Shown here: positions 1 to 7,996 of the stretch, piece after piece | How positions within the stretch are numbered: the first letter of the stretch is position 1 | Layout of the letters: every line of letters starts with the position of its first letter | Origin: Pararobbsia alpina_A | Lineage (GTDB): Bacteria; Pseudomonadota; Gammaproteobacteria; Burkholderiales; Burkholderiaceae | Direction: 5' to 3' | DNA length: 64,000 nucleotides | NCBI RefSeq assembly: GCF_965118125.1 | Contig: NZ_OZ221288.1 | Span: forward strand, 434,001 to 498,000 | Made by a program: the position numbers and the translations under genes | Notes under the pieces: generated by a model | What the model was told of the DNA's origin: nothing | Databases searched by the model: none | What the model saw: the letters and a program-made list of their open reading frames with translations, nothing else

Positions 1-168
1 GCGCGAATCGTCGGCGTGGTGCTCAAGGAAAACCGGCGCATGCTGGCGCTTGCGCAGGACTGCGGTTTCGAGCGGCAAACGAACGAGGACCCGACGATCT
101 GGTCGATCGTACTGCCTCTGCAGGATCAGGCAATCAACACGGCGCGGCGTCCCGACAATCGCGCGTAA
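1..168 (+). CDS. C-terminal end of a GNAT-type acetyltransferase domain protein (partial)
   Basis: Frame 1 is open from the window edge to TAA at 166-168, giving 55 residues of a protein that begins outside the window. The run GVVLKENRRMLALAQDCGFE is typical of the last helix and strand of a GNAT fold (asparagine, then a residue pair, then 'A..CGF'). The same ending is common in proteins that fuse an NDP-forming acyl-CoA synthetase to a GNAT lysine-acetyltransferase domain (Pat family), but the upstream part is not visible, so that is only a guess. The last 14 codons overlap the convergent reading frame on the minus strand. Confidence 0.6.
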   Translation, partial: ARIVGVVLKENRRMLALAQDCGFERQTNEDPTIWSIVLPLQDQAINTARRPDNRA

Positions 169-473
169 AGGCACACCTGGCGACGCTGCGGGCATCGCAC
201 ATTGACGACGATGGCACGCTCCTGTCCGTCGTGCGCCACCGCATCGCCACTCCCGACAGCCGAGCGAAACGCCATGCCGCAGCGCAGTCGCACCATTGCG
301 ACCGAGGCGACGACGACAAGGCCTGCAAGGATTCTGAAGGGTGTCGACAAAAACACACTGTCAGGTATCTGAAGCACCCATCCCGCATACAGCGCAATCA
401 GGTCGATCGCAATCGCAGCCACCGACGCCACGAGCAGATAGGCGCGCAGCGCTTCGCTTCGTACTCCATGCAT
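126..473 (-). CDS. Hypothetical small membrane protein
   Basis: I do not recognise the family. The reading frame extends further upstream, but I chose the ATG at 473 because an AGGA lies about 8 nt before it and because the upstream extension is Cys/Arg/Pro rich and not protein-like. The 115-residue product has two hydrophobic stretches (about residues 11-33 and 46-62), so it could span the inner membrane twice. The C-terminal third is basic and cysteine-containing. It overlaps the convergent acetyltransferase tail by 43 nt, which weakens the call. Codon use is acceptable but not decisive. Confidence 0.35.
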   Translation of the reverse strand: MHGVRSEALRAYLLVASVAAIAIDLIALYAGWVLQIPDSVFLSTPFRILAGLVVVASVAMVRLRCGMAFRSAVGSGDAVAHDGQERAIVVNVRCPQRRQVCLYARLSGRRAVLIA

Positions 474-774
474 GGCACGTATCCTGAACAAGGGAATCTG
501 ACCGCCCGTCTGAGTCGTCAATGAATTTGCCGCCCGACAGCAAACCGTCAGGCACCGGGCAAGGCCGGCCCCTATTTTCAGGAGCAAATGTGACGGTTGT
601 GGGGGCGACTGTGCAGGACGAGTGTCAGCAAGGCACGTTCCCCGTCGCAGATACAACGTGTGAGTTGCCTGCAAGACGGACGAAAGCGAGTTGGAAGGCG
701 TGTGCGATAGCAACGAGATTGCAACGCAACGGTGCCAGCGAAACGGTCACCATGCAGCGCATGGAACGCCGGAT
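474..774. other. Intergenic region, no gene seen
   Basis: This stretch lies between the small membrane ORF and the 3' end of the FNR gene. All six frames are shadow-like (rich in Arg, Cys and Pro, with no recognisable domain). I see no convincing hairpin terminator or operator. Confidence 0.5.
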
Positions 775-1554
775 TCAAACGCGTTCGAGCGCGTCGAGAT
801 CGATCAGATGGATTGCCTTACCTTGTGTTTCAAGCCAGCCGTGCTTCTGGAATTTCGAGAACATCCGGCTGACGGTTTCCAGCTTGATACCGAGATAGCT
901 GCCCAGTTCTTCGCGTGTCATGCGCAGCGAGAACGACGTGGGCGAATAGCCGCGAATCCGGAATCGCTCGGAGAGGTTCAGCAGAAATGCAGCGACGCGT
1001 TGCTCGGCCGACATCGTGCCGAGCAGCATGAGCAGGTTCGAATCGCGGACGAGCGCACTGCCGAGGAGGCGGTGGAAGTGACGTTGCATCGTACGCACGT
1101 CGTGACAGAACGATTCGAAAATGTGAAAGGGGATCACGCAGACCGAACTGTCTTCGAGCGCGACGGCCTCGCTCGCGTGGTGGCCGTTACAGATCCCGTC
1201 GAGCCCGAGCGGGTCGCCGGGAAGATGCATGCCGGTGACTTGTTCGCCGCCATCGCGATGCATGACGACCGTCTTGAACGAGCCCGATCGAACGGCGAAG
1301 AAATTCTGGAAGGGGTCCTCCGTGCGATAGAGGACTTCACCGCGGCGCACGAGCCGCGTCGGGCCGACCATGGCATCGAGACGCCGAAGATCGGCGTCCG
1401 ACAAATCGGTCGGCATGCACAACGCACGCATCGCGCAATTCGAACAACGTGTCTCGTGACGGCGGCCCGTTTCGGGCGCCGCGCATGATGCAGCAGCGGC
1501 CTGGGAAGGTGCTGCCACCCGGATCCGCTCTAGTTCGGTCGACACGTTCATCAC
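775..1554 (-). CDS. fnr: FNR/ANR-type oxygen-sensing transcription regulator
   Basis: A 259-residue Crp/Fnr regulator. Residues 37-46 read CSNCAMRALC, a Cys-X2-Cys-X5-Cys group. With Cys122 (in LDGIC) these match the four ligands that hold the oxygen-labile 4Fe-4S cluster in FNR. The cyclic-nucleotide-like beta roll covers about residues 55-160. The C-terminal winged helix contains EELGSYLGIKLETVSRMF, with the E..SR pattern that reads TTGAT half-sites. It is therefore expected to dimerise and act when oxygen is low. The start at 1554 (next codon also Met) has GAGAGA just upstream. Palindromes matching FNR boxes lie in front of two universal stress protein genes near 43.7 and 46.8 kb, and a deletion remnant of a second fnr is present at 44.9 kb. 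Confidence 0.93.
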   Translation of the reverse strand: MMNVSTELERIRVAAPSQAAAASCAAPETGRRHETRCSNCAMRALCMPTDLSDADLRRLDAMVGPTRLVRRGEVLYRTEDPFQNFFAVRSGSFKTVVMHRDGGEQVTGMHLPGDPLGLDGICNGHHASEAVALEDSSVCVIPFHIFESFCHDVRTMQRHFHRLLGSALVRDSNLLMLLGTMSAEQRVAAFLLNLSERFRIRGYSPTSFSLRMTREELGSYLGIKLETVSRMFSKFQKHGWLETQGKAIHLIDLDALERV

Positions 1555-1683
1555 ACTCTCTCGAGCGCGCGGGATGCGCGCGTATGCGCGAGTATCGCGC
1601 GGCCGGAGACGTCGATAAATCGGCCGCGAATGAAGCTTGCGTAGGAATTAACGAAGGCGTGTAGGAGTTTCCCTACAAGTGCA

Positions 1684-3075
1684 TCACATCATGGGCATAT
1701 GCAGATGATGCGGATCGTTGAGCATTTCGGCGACGTGCTGTAACGCGTAGCGGCAATCGTCGCGATCCTGTGGACCGCCGAGGCAGATGCGCAGGGCATT
1801 CGGCGGGTTGCCGTCGGTCGAGAACGCGGCCCCCGCGACCGCTGCCACACCCTGGCTTCGCAGGCGCAGCGCGAGCTCCGGCGCACTCCAGTCGCAATGC
1901 GCGGGGATCGGCAGCCACAAATGAAAACTCTCGGGATGGGCGTCAAAACGCCAGTTCGCGAGCGCCTGCGATGCAATGGCCTGCCGTGCGCGGGCTTCGA
2001 CACGAATGGCATCGCAGATGTCGGCCGCCGTGCCGTCGTTGACCCAGCGCGTCGCGAGCGCGACGGTAAACGGACTCGCCATCACCGTCGTCGCACGCAA
2101 GGCGCCGGCCACGCGTTGTGTCTGTCGCGCGGACGGCGAACGCAGGTAAGCGACGCGCAGGCCCGCACCGAACGTTTTCGACATCCCGGTCACGTAGTAC
2201 GTAAGTTCCGGGGCCAGCGTGGCAAGCGCATCGGGTGCATCGACTGCGAGGCATCCGTACGCGTCGTCTTCGATGATCGGCACGCTGTAGCGCAAAGCGA
2301 CGTCTGCAAGCGCCTCACGTCGTCGGCTCGACAGCGTCAATGTGCTCGGGTTCTGCAGCGTCGGATTGCAATAGAACGCACCGGGCTTGTCGGTCTTGCA
2401 CAGCGCTTCGAACGCATGCGGCAACGGACCTTCATCATCACGCGGCAAAGGCTGAAGCCGCACGCCGAGCTGCGACGTGATCGCCTTGATTCCCGGATAG
2501 GCGAGCGTATCGAGACAGATGGTTTCGCCCTGGCGGGCGAGTTGGGAGACGAGTGCGACGAGGGCACTGTGAATACCCGGACACACGAGCACCGTATCGT
2601 CTTCGCAATGCGGCAGGCGTCGCTTGAGCCAGGCGCGTCCCGCAGCACGATCCTCAGGCAGGCCTCCGAAATCCTGATAACGGAGCATCGGATACGGGTC
2701 AGCCTGCGCAAACAATGTGGCTGCGCCGTCGCGAAGTCGAGCCGCAAGCTCGGGCGGCTCGGGCGGCATATTCATCGACATCTCGACACTGCCGCCTCCC
2801 GCGAGCGGCAAAGTCTGCGTTCGACCGCGTACGAAGGTACCGCGTCCGGCGCGCGCGTCGAGTAAGCCGCGCTTGCGCGCTTCGGCATAGGCGCGCGCGA
2901 CGGTCGTGTAGTTGAGCTGAAGCGCATCGGCCAGATCCCGCAAACCCGGCAGTCGGTCACGAGGCCGCAGACGTCCGCTCGCGAGGTCTTCCTCGATCAG
3001 ATCCGGTATCACGAGATAAGCCGGCTTGCGGCTCTCGGCGAGCCGTTTGATCCAGTGATGCTCGAGGCTGTTCAT
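1684..3075 (-). CDS. MocR-type regulator (GntR DNA-binding domain fused to PLP aminotransferase fold)
   Basis: A 463-residue protein from the ATG at 3075. Residues about 10-80 are a GntR winged helix (DRLPGLRDLADALQLNYTTV...). The rest is a fold-type I aminotransferase domain. Lys300 in GMSKTFGAG is the expected Schiff-base lysine for pyridoxal phosphate, and NPTLQNPS and EDDAYG are further PLP-site landmarks. MocR proteins are usually effector-sensing regulators rather than enzymes, and often act on a divergent neighbour. Here the divergent neighbour is the Nit1C cluster, 454 bp away, and TGATTGCA direct repeats lie in the gap. Its effector is unknown. An in-frame ATG at 3132 would add 19 basic residues and lacks a clear ribosome site. 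Confidence 0.88.
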   Translation of the reverse strand: MNSLEHHWIKRLAESRKPAYLVIPDLIEEDLASGRLRPRDRLPGLRDLADALQLNYTTVARAYAEARKRGLLDARAGRGTFVRGRTQTLPLAGGGSVEMSMNMPPEPPELAARLRDGAATLFAQADPYPMLRYQDFGGLPEDRAAGRAWLKRRLPHCEDDTVLVCPGIHSALVALVSQLARQGETICLDTLAYPGIKAITSQLGVRLQPLPRDDEGPLPHAFEALCKTDKPGAFYCNPTLQNPSTLTLSSRRREALADVALRYSVPIIEDDAYGCLAVDAPDALATLAPELTYYVTGMSKTFGAGLRVAYLRSPSARQTQRVAGALRATTVMASPFTVALATRWVNDGTAADICDAIRVEARARQAIASQALANWRFDAHPESFHLWLPIPAHCDWSAPELALRLRSQGVAAVAGAAFSTDGNPPNALRICLGGPQDRDDCRYALQHVAEMLNDPHHLHMPMM

Positions 3076-3210
3076 GGGCTCGATAGGCCTTCGTTTTATT
3101 GGCGGCCGTCGACAACGATCAATGTGCGTCATGTGTGTCGATAGCGATCAATTCAAACTAACATGCGGATGCGAGAAAAAATAAATCATTTTCTTTGTTC
3201 GAAGTTTGAT

Positions 3211-3409
3211 TGATTGCATTGATTGGACCACTGCACGGATGCGGGGTGCGACGCACCATCAACGCGCACAAAAGCGATCATTCAGGCGCATCGCACTGTG
3301 GTGCAACGCGGGCAGCGCAACCTCTTCAGCGCCTATCCGGCAAGGTTCTTCAAGATTTTTTCAAGTCACGCGATCCATTGCAATTTGAATGATTGCAAGT
3401 TGATTGCAT
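3211..3409. promoter_or_regulatory. TGATTGCA/T direct repeats between mocR and the nit cluster
   Basis: TGATTGCAT occurs at 3211-3219 and 3401-3409, and TGATTGCAA at 3390-3398. The last two are direct repeats with an 11-bp period, on one face of the helix. MocR-family regulators typically bind direct repeats, so these are candidate sites for the divergent MocR protein. A palindrome GGTGCG-A-CGCACC (3245-3257) also lies here, and TGCAC/GGTGC elements resemble NtrC half-sites, but their spacing does not match the consensus. Confidence 0.4.
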
Positions 3410-3423
3410 CCGGCGTCTTCCCG

Positions 3424-3442
3424 ATTGGCATATCCGTTGCGT
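3424..3442 (+). promoter_or_regulatory. Sigma-54 (RpoN) promoter of the nit cluster
   Basis: TTGGCATATCCGTTGC at 3425-3440 has the invariant GG and GC dinucleotides exactly 10 nt apart and closely follows the -24/-12 consensus TGGCAC-N5-TTGC. It predicts a transcript start near 3452, about 78 nt before nitB. Sigma-54 control fits a cluster whose members are described as nitrogen-starvation proteins. Confidence 0.65.
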
Positions 3443-3529
3443 TATTCGATTCGTCACACGGTGATTTTTGGATTCGCACCGATAAATCGAACGTCCATTT
3501 ATTCAATCAGCGATTGACTGGAGATCGAC

Positions 3530-4012
3530 ATGCCCGCAGTGACTCAACCTTTGCATCAGAAAGGCGACTTCCTCGTCGACTACGAGGAGAAGGTCTTCGA
3601 GGACGTGAAAGCCGATGCCGGAGAGAAGGCGCTGGTCACGTTCCATACCGTCGCATTCGAAGGGTCGATCGGCTTCGTGAACCTGTTGCAGGCAACGCGT
3701 CTGCAACGCAAGGGTTTCGAGACATCGGTGCTGCTCTACGGGCCGGGTGTCACGCTGGGGCTGCAGCGCGGCTTTCCGACGCTCGGCGACGAAGCGTTTC
3801 CGGGCCATCTGAACTTCAACAAGCAGCTCGTCAAGTTCATGGACGAGGGCGGCAAGGTCTATGCGTGCCGCTTCGCGCTTCAGGCGCTCTATGGACACGG
3901 CGAGGCGTCGCTGATTGAAGGCATCCGTCCGATCAACCCGCTCGACGTGCTCGATCTTCAGTTGCTCCACCGCAAGGAAGATGCACTGATCATCCATACG
4001 TGGACGGTCTAG
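3530..4012 (+). CDS. nitB: MSMEG_0572/Sll0783-family nitrogen-starvation protein (Nit1C gene B)
   Basis: A 160-residue soluble protein and the first gene of the seven-gene Nit1C cluster. The family is conserved in cyanobacteria (Sll0783), mycobacteria and proteobacteria next to the same nitrilase. No catalytic role is established that I can name. The recognisable middle part reads LNFNKQLVKFMDEGGKVYACRFALQALYG. A GGAG lies 6 nt before the ATG. The next gene starts 15 nt after the stop. It is recognised partly by sequence style and partly by its fixed place ahead of the nitrilase. Confidence 0.85.
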   Translation: MPAVTQPLHQKGDFLVDYEEKVFEDVKADAGEKALVTFHTVAFEGSIGFVNLLQATRLQRKGFETSVLLYGPGVTLGLQRGFPTLGDEAFPGHLNFNKQLVKFMDEGGKVYACRFALQALYGHGEASLIEGIRPINPLDVLDLQLLHRKEDALIIHTWTV

Positions 4013-4027
4013 GCGCGGAGGCCAGCC

Positions 4028-5146
4028 ATGACGTCCCCAGCCCAGCGCATGGTCCGTGCGGCGGCCGTGCAGATCGCGCCCGACTTCGACCGCCCCGGCG
4101 GCACCCTCGAGCGCGTCTGCGCGGCCCTCGATGAAGCCGCGTCGCGCGGCGTTCAGCTCGCCGTGTTTCCCGAGACGTTTGTGCCGTACTACCCGTACTT
4201 TTCGTTTGTGCGGCCGCCGGTCGCATCGGGTCCCGAGCATATGCGGCTCTACGAGCAGGCCGTGGTGGTGCCCGGTCCGGTGACGGATGCCGTGTCCGAG
4301 CGCGCGCGCCGGCATGCGATGGTCGTCGTGCTCGGGGTCAACGAGCGCGACTACGGCAGCCTCTATAACACGCAGCTGATCTTCGACACCGACGGGCGGC
4401 TCGCGCTCAAGCGCCGCAAGATCACGCCGACGTTTCACGAACGCATGATCTGGGGGCAGGGCGATGCCGCCGGGCTCAAGGTCGCGAATACGCGCATCGC
4501 GCGTGTCGGGGCGTTGGCATGCTGGGAGCACTACAACCCCCTCGCGCGGTATGCGTTGATGGCGCAGCACGAAGAGATTCATTGCAGCCAGTTTCCGGGG
4601 TCGCTTGTCGGGCCGATTTTTGCCGAACAGATCGAAGTGACGATCCGGCATCACGCGCTTGAATCGGGATGCTTCGTCGTCAACGCGACGGGTTGGCTCA
4701 GCGAGGCGCAGATCGCATCGGTCACGACCGACGACAAGCTTCAGAAGGCGCTGCGCGGCGGATGCATGACGGCCATCGTCTCGCCCGAGGGGCAGCATCT
4801 CGCGCCGCCGCTGCGCGAAGGCGAGGGCATGGTGGTCGCCGATCTCGACATGTCGCTGATCACCAAGCGCAAACGCATGATGGATTCGGTCGGTCACTAT
4901 GCCCGGCCAGAATTGTTGAGCCTGGCGATCAACGCGCAACCCGCAACGACGACGGTGTCGATGCATTCGATGTCGCCGATGTCGCCGATGTCGCCGATGT
5001 CGCCGATGCAGCCGATGCATCCGACTCATTCGACGCCTTCGATGCCCTCGGGCGGGGCACCCGATGACGCGGGGCTGTTTCACTTCGATCCCGATTTACC
5101 GCAAGGAGGCCAGGATGACCGCCAACCCGAACCCGTTATCGAATGA
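4028..5146 (+). CDS. nitC: Nit6803-type nitrilase with an unusual Met/Pro-rich repeat tail
   Basis: A 372-residue carbon-nitrogen hydrolase. The catalytic triad is visible: Glu49 (FPETF), Lys131 (RRKITPTFHER) and Cys165 (GALACWEHYNP). Nit1-subfamily enzymes hydrolyse nitriles to acids and ammonia. In Pseudomonas the orthologous NitC has been linked to cyanide assimilation as a nitrogen source (recalled from the literature, not tested here). The enzyme core ends near residue 303. The last about 69 residues include a run of SPM tripeptides encoded by four exact 9-bp repeats, followed by an acidic Gly/Pro-rich end. This is longer than the usual about 320-340 residues. The 3' end contains the ribosome site and start of the next gene. 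Confidence 0.92.
   Translation: MTSPAQRMVRAAAVQIAPDFDRPGGTLERVCAALDEAASRGVQLAVFPETFVPYYPYFSFVRPPVASGPEHMRLYEQAVVVPGPVTDAVSERARRHAMVVVLGVNERDYGSLYNTQLIFDTDGRLALKRRKITPTFHERMIWGQGDAAGLKVANTRIARVGALACWEHYNPLARYALMAQHEEIHCSQFPGSLVGPIFAEQIEVTIRHHALESGCFVVNATGWLSEAQIASVTTDDKLQKALRGGCMTAIVSPEGQHLAPPLREGEGMVVADLDMSLITKRKRMMDSVGHYARPELLSLAINAQPATTTVSMHSMSPMSPMSPMSPMQPMHPTHSTPSMPSGGAPDDAGLFHFDPDLPQGGQDDRQPEPVIE
4970..5023 (+). repeat. In-frame 9-bp tandem repeat inside nitC
   Basis: ATGTCGCCG is repeated exactly four times (4970-5005), then two degenerate units follow (ATGCAGCCG, ATGCATCCG). The period is a multiple of three, so copy-number change would lengthen or shorten the Met-Ser-Pro tail without breaking the frame. 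Confidence 0.9.
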
Positions 5147-6350
5147 TCGCAGCGGTCTACGAAGCGAACCGATGCGCGACACCCGGTGCGAGATCGACCC
5201 GGGGCTGAATCTTGAGACCGACCAGGCGATCGGGGCGGAGATTGAACGCCACGTCGCGCTGCGCGACATGACCGCACTGCGCACCGAGTTGCAGTCGAGC
5301 GGCCTGCGTCTGATGGATCCGTCTGCGGGCGCAGCGAGCCGGCGCGGCGGCGCGGGTCCGTCCGACCATAAGGCCGTGACCGTCGACGGCGTCACGATCA
5401 TGGTGCCCGTGCATACGACGTCGGCATGGCATTCGCCGTTTGTCGCGCAGGCGCCGGATGCGTCCGGTGTCAGCGCGCTGATGCGTGGCGCGATTCCGAT
5501 CGCCAGCATCCAGTTCCCGAAGTCGCCCCGCTTTGCACGCCTGCAGACGCTCGACGGCGTGCCGTACTCGCATATCGCAACGCTGCACAGCACCGACGTG
5601 CTTGCGACGACGGTCCTGCAAACGTGCATCCGCTACGAAAGCCGGAAGAAGACCTGCAAGTTCTGCGCGATCGGGCAATCGCTTGCGGCGGGTCGCACCA
5701 TCGCGCGCAAGACGCCGGAGCAATTGGCCGAGGTGGCGCGCGCCGCGGTGCTGCTCGACGGCGTCCGGCATATGGTGCTGACCACCGGAACGCCACCGAC
5801 ACCCGACCGCGGAGCGCAGATCCTCTGCGAAAGCGCGTTTGCGATCAAGGCTGCAGTCGATTTGCCGATTCAGGCCCAATGCGAACCTCCTGACGACGAC
5901 AAGTGGTTCGAGCGCATGAAGGCGAGCGGCATCGACACGCTTGGCATGCACCTTGAAGTGGTAACGCCCGAGCTGCGGGCCCAACTGATGCCAGGCAAGG
6001 CCGCGGTACCGATCTCGCGCTATATGGACGCCTTCAAGGCGGCGGTTGCTGTGTTTGGGCGCAACCAGGTCAGTACGTACATTCTGGCCGGCCTCGGCGA
6101 TTCACCCGAGGCGATCCTGGCGATCTCGCGTGAACTCATCGCTCTCGGCGTGTATCCGTTCGTCGTACCGTTCGTGCCCATCAGTGGTACGCCGCTTCAA
6201 GATCATCCGGCGCCGTCTTCGGCGTTCATGCAGTCGATATTGGGCCCGCTTGGCGCCATGTTGCGCGATGCGCAGATGCGTTCGTCCGATATCAAGGCCG
6301 GCTGCGGTAAATGCGGCGCCTGTTCGTCGCTCGCTTCGTACGAGGCATGA
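5115..6350 (+). CDS. nitD: MSMEG_0568-family radical SAM protein (Nit1C gene D)
   Basis: A 411-residue protein. I chose the ATG at 5115 because AAGGAGG lies 5 nt before it; a longer frame starts at 5064. It overlaps the end of nitC by 32 nt. The cysteine group is Cys171-X9-Cys181-X2-Cys184 (TCIRYESRKKTCKFCAIG), which departs from the classic Cys-X3-Cys-X2-Cys of radical SAM enzymes. A second triad Cys397-X2-Cys400-X2-Cys403 sits at the very C-terminus and could hold another metal site. The surrounding TIM-barrel pattern (LTTGTPPTPDRG, QCEPPDDDKW, GLGDSPEAIL) resembles the biotin synthase-like branch. The reaction is unknown. It is part of the conserved Nit1C set. Confidence 0.88.
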   Translation: MTANPNPLSNDRSGLRSEPMRDTRCEIDPGLNLETDQAIGAEIERHVALRDMTALRTELQSSGLRLMDPSAGAASRRGGAGPSDHKAVTVDGVTIMVPVHTTSAWHSPFVAQAPDASGVSALMRGAIPIASIQFPKSPRFARLQTLDGVPYSHIATLHSTDVLATTVLQTCIRYESRKKTCKFCAIGQSLAAGRTIARKTPEQLAEVARAAVLLDGVRHMVLTTGTPPTPDRGAQILCESAFAIKAAVDLPIQAQCEPPDDDKWFERMKASGIDTLGMHLEVVTPELRAQLMPGKAAVPISRYMDAFKAAVAVFGRNQVSTYILAGLGDSPEAILAISRELIALGVYPFVVPFVPISGTPLQDHPAPSSAFMQSILGPLGAMLRDAQMRSSDIKAGCGKCGACSSLASYEA

Positions 6351-6961
6351 CCATGCTGATCGATGCTCCGGATACCGCCTGCGTCGGCCAAACGCGCTCG
6401 ACGTACGATTTTATTCACGCGCACGACCTTGACGAAGCGCCCTATGTGCCCGTCGAGTACCGCATCAAATGGGCGACGTTGGCGTGGGAACGCAACGAGG
6501 CCTATGCATTGCGGCGGGCCGTGTTTTGCCACGAACAAGGTGTCTTCGCAGGCGACGATCGTGACGAGATCGATGGGCAAGCGAAACTGCTCGTCGCGAT
6601 GAGTTGCGTCGCAGGCATGCCTGAGCAGGTCGTGGGCACCGTGCGCATTCACGAGACGCAGCCACGTTCGTGGCTCGGCTCGCGTCTTGCCGTGCACGCT
6701 GCGTTCCGCTCGCATAGCAAGCTGGGCACGACACTGATCCGACTCGCGGTCAGCAGCGCCAACGCAGTGGGCTGTGACACGTTTCTTGCCCACGTGCAGG
6801 CGCAGAACGTGCCGCTGTTCCGGCGATTGAACTGGCACACGGTTGCCGAAGAGACACTGTTCGGACGCCCGCATCACCTGATGGAGGCCGACCTGTCGGC
6901 GTATCCGCCTTGTCACACCCCTGAAAGCGGCTTCGTCACGGCATCGCGGGGACGGACATGA
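6347..6961 (+). CDS. nitE: MSMEG_0567/Sll0786-family GNAT N-acetyltransferase (Nit1C gene E)
   Basis: A 204-residue protein in the acetyltransferase superfamily. The start codon overlaps the nitD stop (ATGA), which indicates translational coupling. A longer frame from 6311 exists but has no ribosome site. The GNAT core is visible as ALRRAVFCHEQGVF, EQVVGTVRIHET, and then GTTLIRLAVSSANAVGCDTFLAHVQAQNVPLFRRLNW, the acetyl-CoA binding and last-strand region. The substrate is unknown. Its stop overlaps the next start in the same ATGA fashion. Confidence 0.88.
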   Translation: MTMLIDAPDTACVGQTRSTYDFIHAHDLDEAPYVPVEYRIKWATLAWERNEAYALRRAVFCHEQGVFAGDDRDEIDGQAKLLVAMSCVAGMPEQVVGTVRIHETQPRSWLGSRLAVHAAFRSHSKLGTTLIRLAVSSANAVGCDTFLAHVQAQNVPLFRRLNWHTVAEETLFGRPHHLMEADLSAYPPCHTPESGFVTASRGRT

Positions 6962-7995
6962 CGCCCGCCTCGTCGCTCGCGTCGTCGACCGGACCGAAGC
7001 TTGCATTCCAGAATGCGCTCGATGCGTTGACGCAGCGACTGCGCGAGAGCCGCGGTTTTCGTCACAAGACCGACATCGCTGGCGTGGTGTCGTCGCTCGC
7101 CGCGAGGCTGCCGCGCGGAGTCGAGGATCTGGGTCAGGCCGTGGCCGTCGGCGACGATTGCGCTGCGATCGCGGATGGCCAGGGCTACTTGCTGTTTGCC
7201 ATCGAAGGGCTGGTCAGCGACTTTGTTTCGTCGATGCCGTGGTTTGCCGGGTATAGCAGCGTGATGGTCAACATCAGCGATATCTACGCGATGGGTGGCC
7301 GTCCGCTTGCTGTCGTCGATGCTCTGTGGTGCGACGGGCTCAAGGCAGCCGCGCCCATTCTGGAAGGCATGGCGGCCGCGGCAACGACGTACGGTGTTCC
7401 AGTGGTAGGGGGGCATAGCAACACGCGCAGCGCGCAGGCGAAGCTTGCGGTGTCGATCGTCGGGCGGGCGAACACGTTGCTGTCGAGCTTTAACGCACGC
7501 GATGGCGACCGGCTCGTCATGGCGATCGATCTTCGCGGCCACTTTGAAGATCCCTATCCATTCTGGAACGCGTCGGTCGGCGCATCAGGGCAACGCCTGC
7601 GCGACGACCTCGAAGTCTTGCCGCAATTGGCCGAGAGCGGACTCTGTGATGCCGCTAAGGACATCAGCATGGCCGGCGTGCTGGGTACGTCACTCATGCT
7701 GCTCGAATGCTCGGGGAAGGGTGCGCGCATCGATCTCGACGCGATTCCCCGGCCGCCGGACGTGGACTTCGATCGCTGGTTGAGCGCGTTCCCCAGCTAT
7801 GGGTTCGTGCTGTCGGTGCGCGATGAACACGTCGACGCGGTCCTGGACCGGTTCCAGGATCGCGGGCTCGCGGCTGCAGTCATCGGAACGGTCGACGCGT
7901 CTCGACAGGTTGTGCTTGAGCAGGGGCCGGCGCGCTCGACGCTTTGGCACTTCGATGCACAGTCGTTTATCGGCGCCCCGTCAGGAGGGAGTTGA
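6958..7995 (+). CDS. nitF: Sll0787-family AIR synthase-like (PurM/ThiL-type) protein (Nit1C gene F)
   Basis: A 345-residue protein with the two-domain architecture of ATP-binding AIR synthase relatives (PurM, ThiL, HypE, SelD). Visible landmarks are VGDDCAAI near residue 63 (the acidic metal/ATP loop), NISDIYAMGGRPLAVVDALW near 103-122, and a VGGHSN glycine loop. Relatives use ATP to activate a carbonyl or phosphorylate a substrate. The substrate here is not known. It is coupled to nitE by an ATGA overlap. One base separates its stop from the nitG start. Confidence 0.87.
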   Translation: MTPASSLASSTGPKLAFQNALDALTQRLRESRGFRHKTDIAGVVSSLAARLPRGVEDLGQAVAVGDDCAAIADGQGYLLFAIEGLVSDFVSSMPWFAGYSSVMVNISDIYAMGGRPLAVVDALWCDGLKAAAPILEGMAAAATTYGVPVVGGHSNTRSAQAKLAVSIVGRANTLLSSFNARDGDRLVMAIDLRGHFEDPYPFWNASVGASGQRLRDDLEVLPQLAESGLCDAAKDISMAGVLGTSLMLLECSGKGARIDLDAIPRPPDVDFDRWLSAFPSYGFVLSVRDEHVDAVLDRFQDRGLAAAVIGTVDASRQVVLEQGPARSTLWHFDAQSFIGAPSGGS

Positions 7996-7996
7996 G

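Noticed and set aside
691..1488. Long plus-strand frame (265 residues) opposite the FNR gene
   Set aside because: It is the antisense shadow of fnr; the sequence is Arg/His/Glu rich with no domain, and fnr itself is unmistakable.
3232..3304. NtrC-like sites (TGCAC...GGTGC pairs) upstream of the nit promoter
   Set aside because: Half-sites are present, but the gaps between them (8 and 3 bases) do not match the 6-base consensus gap, so I only mention them as weak.
4961..5023. Short repeat as a possible CRISPR-like array
   Set aside because: Nine-bp contiguous units without spacers inside a coding gene; not a CRISPR.
3503..5083. 526-residue minus-strand frame opposite nitB and nitC
   Set aside because: Antisense of two conserved genes; the repeated HRRHRR tract is the complement of the Met-Ser-Pro repeat, not a real protein.
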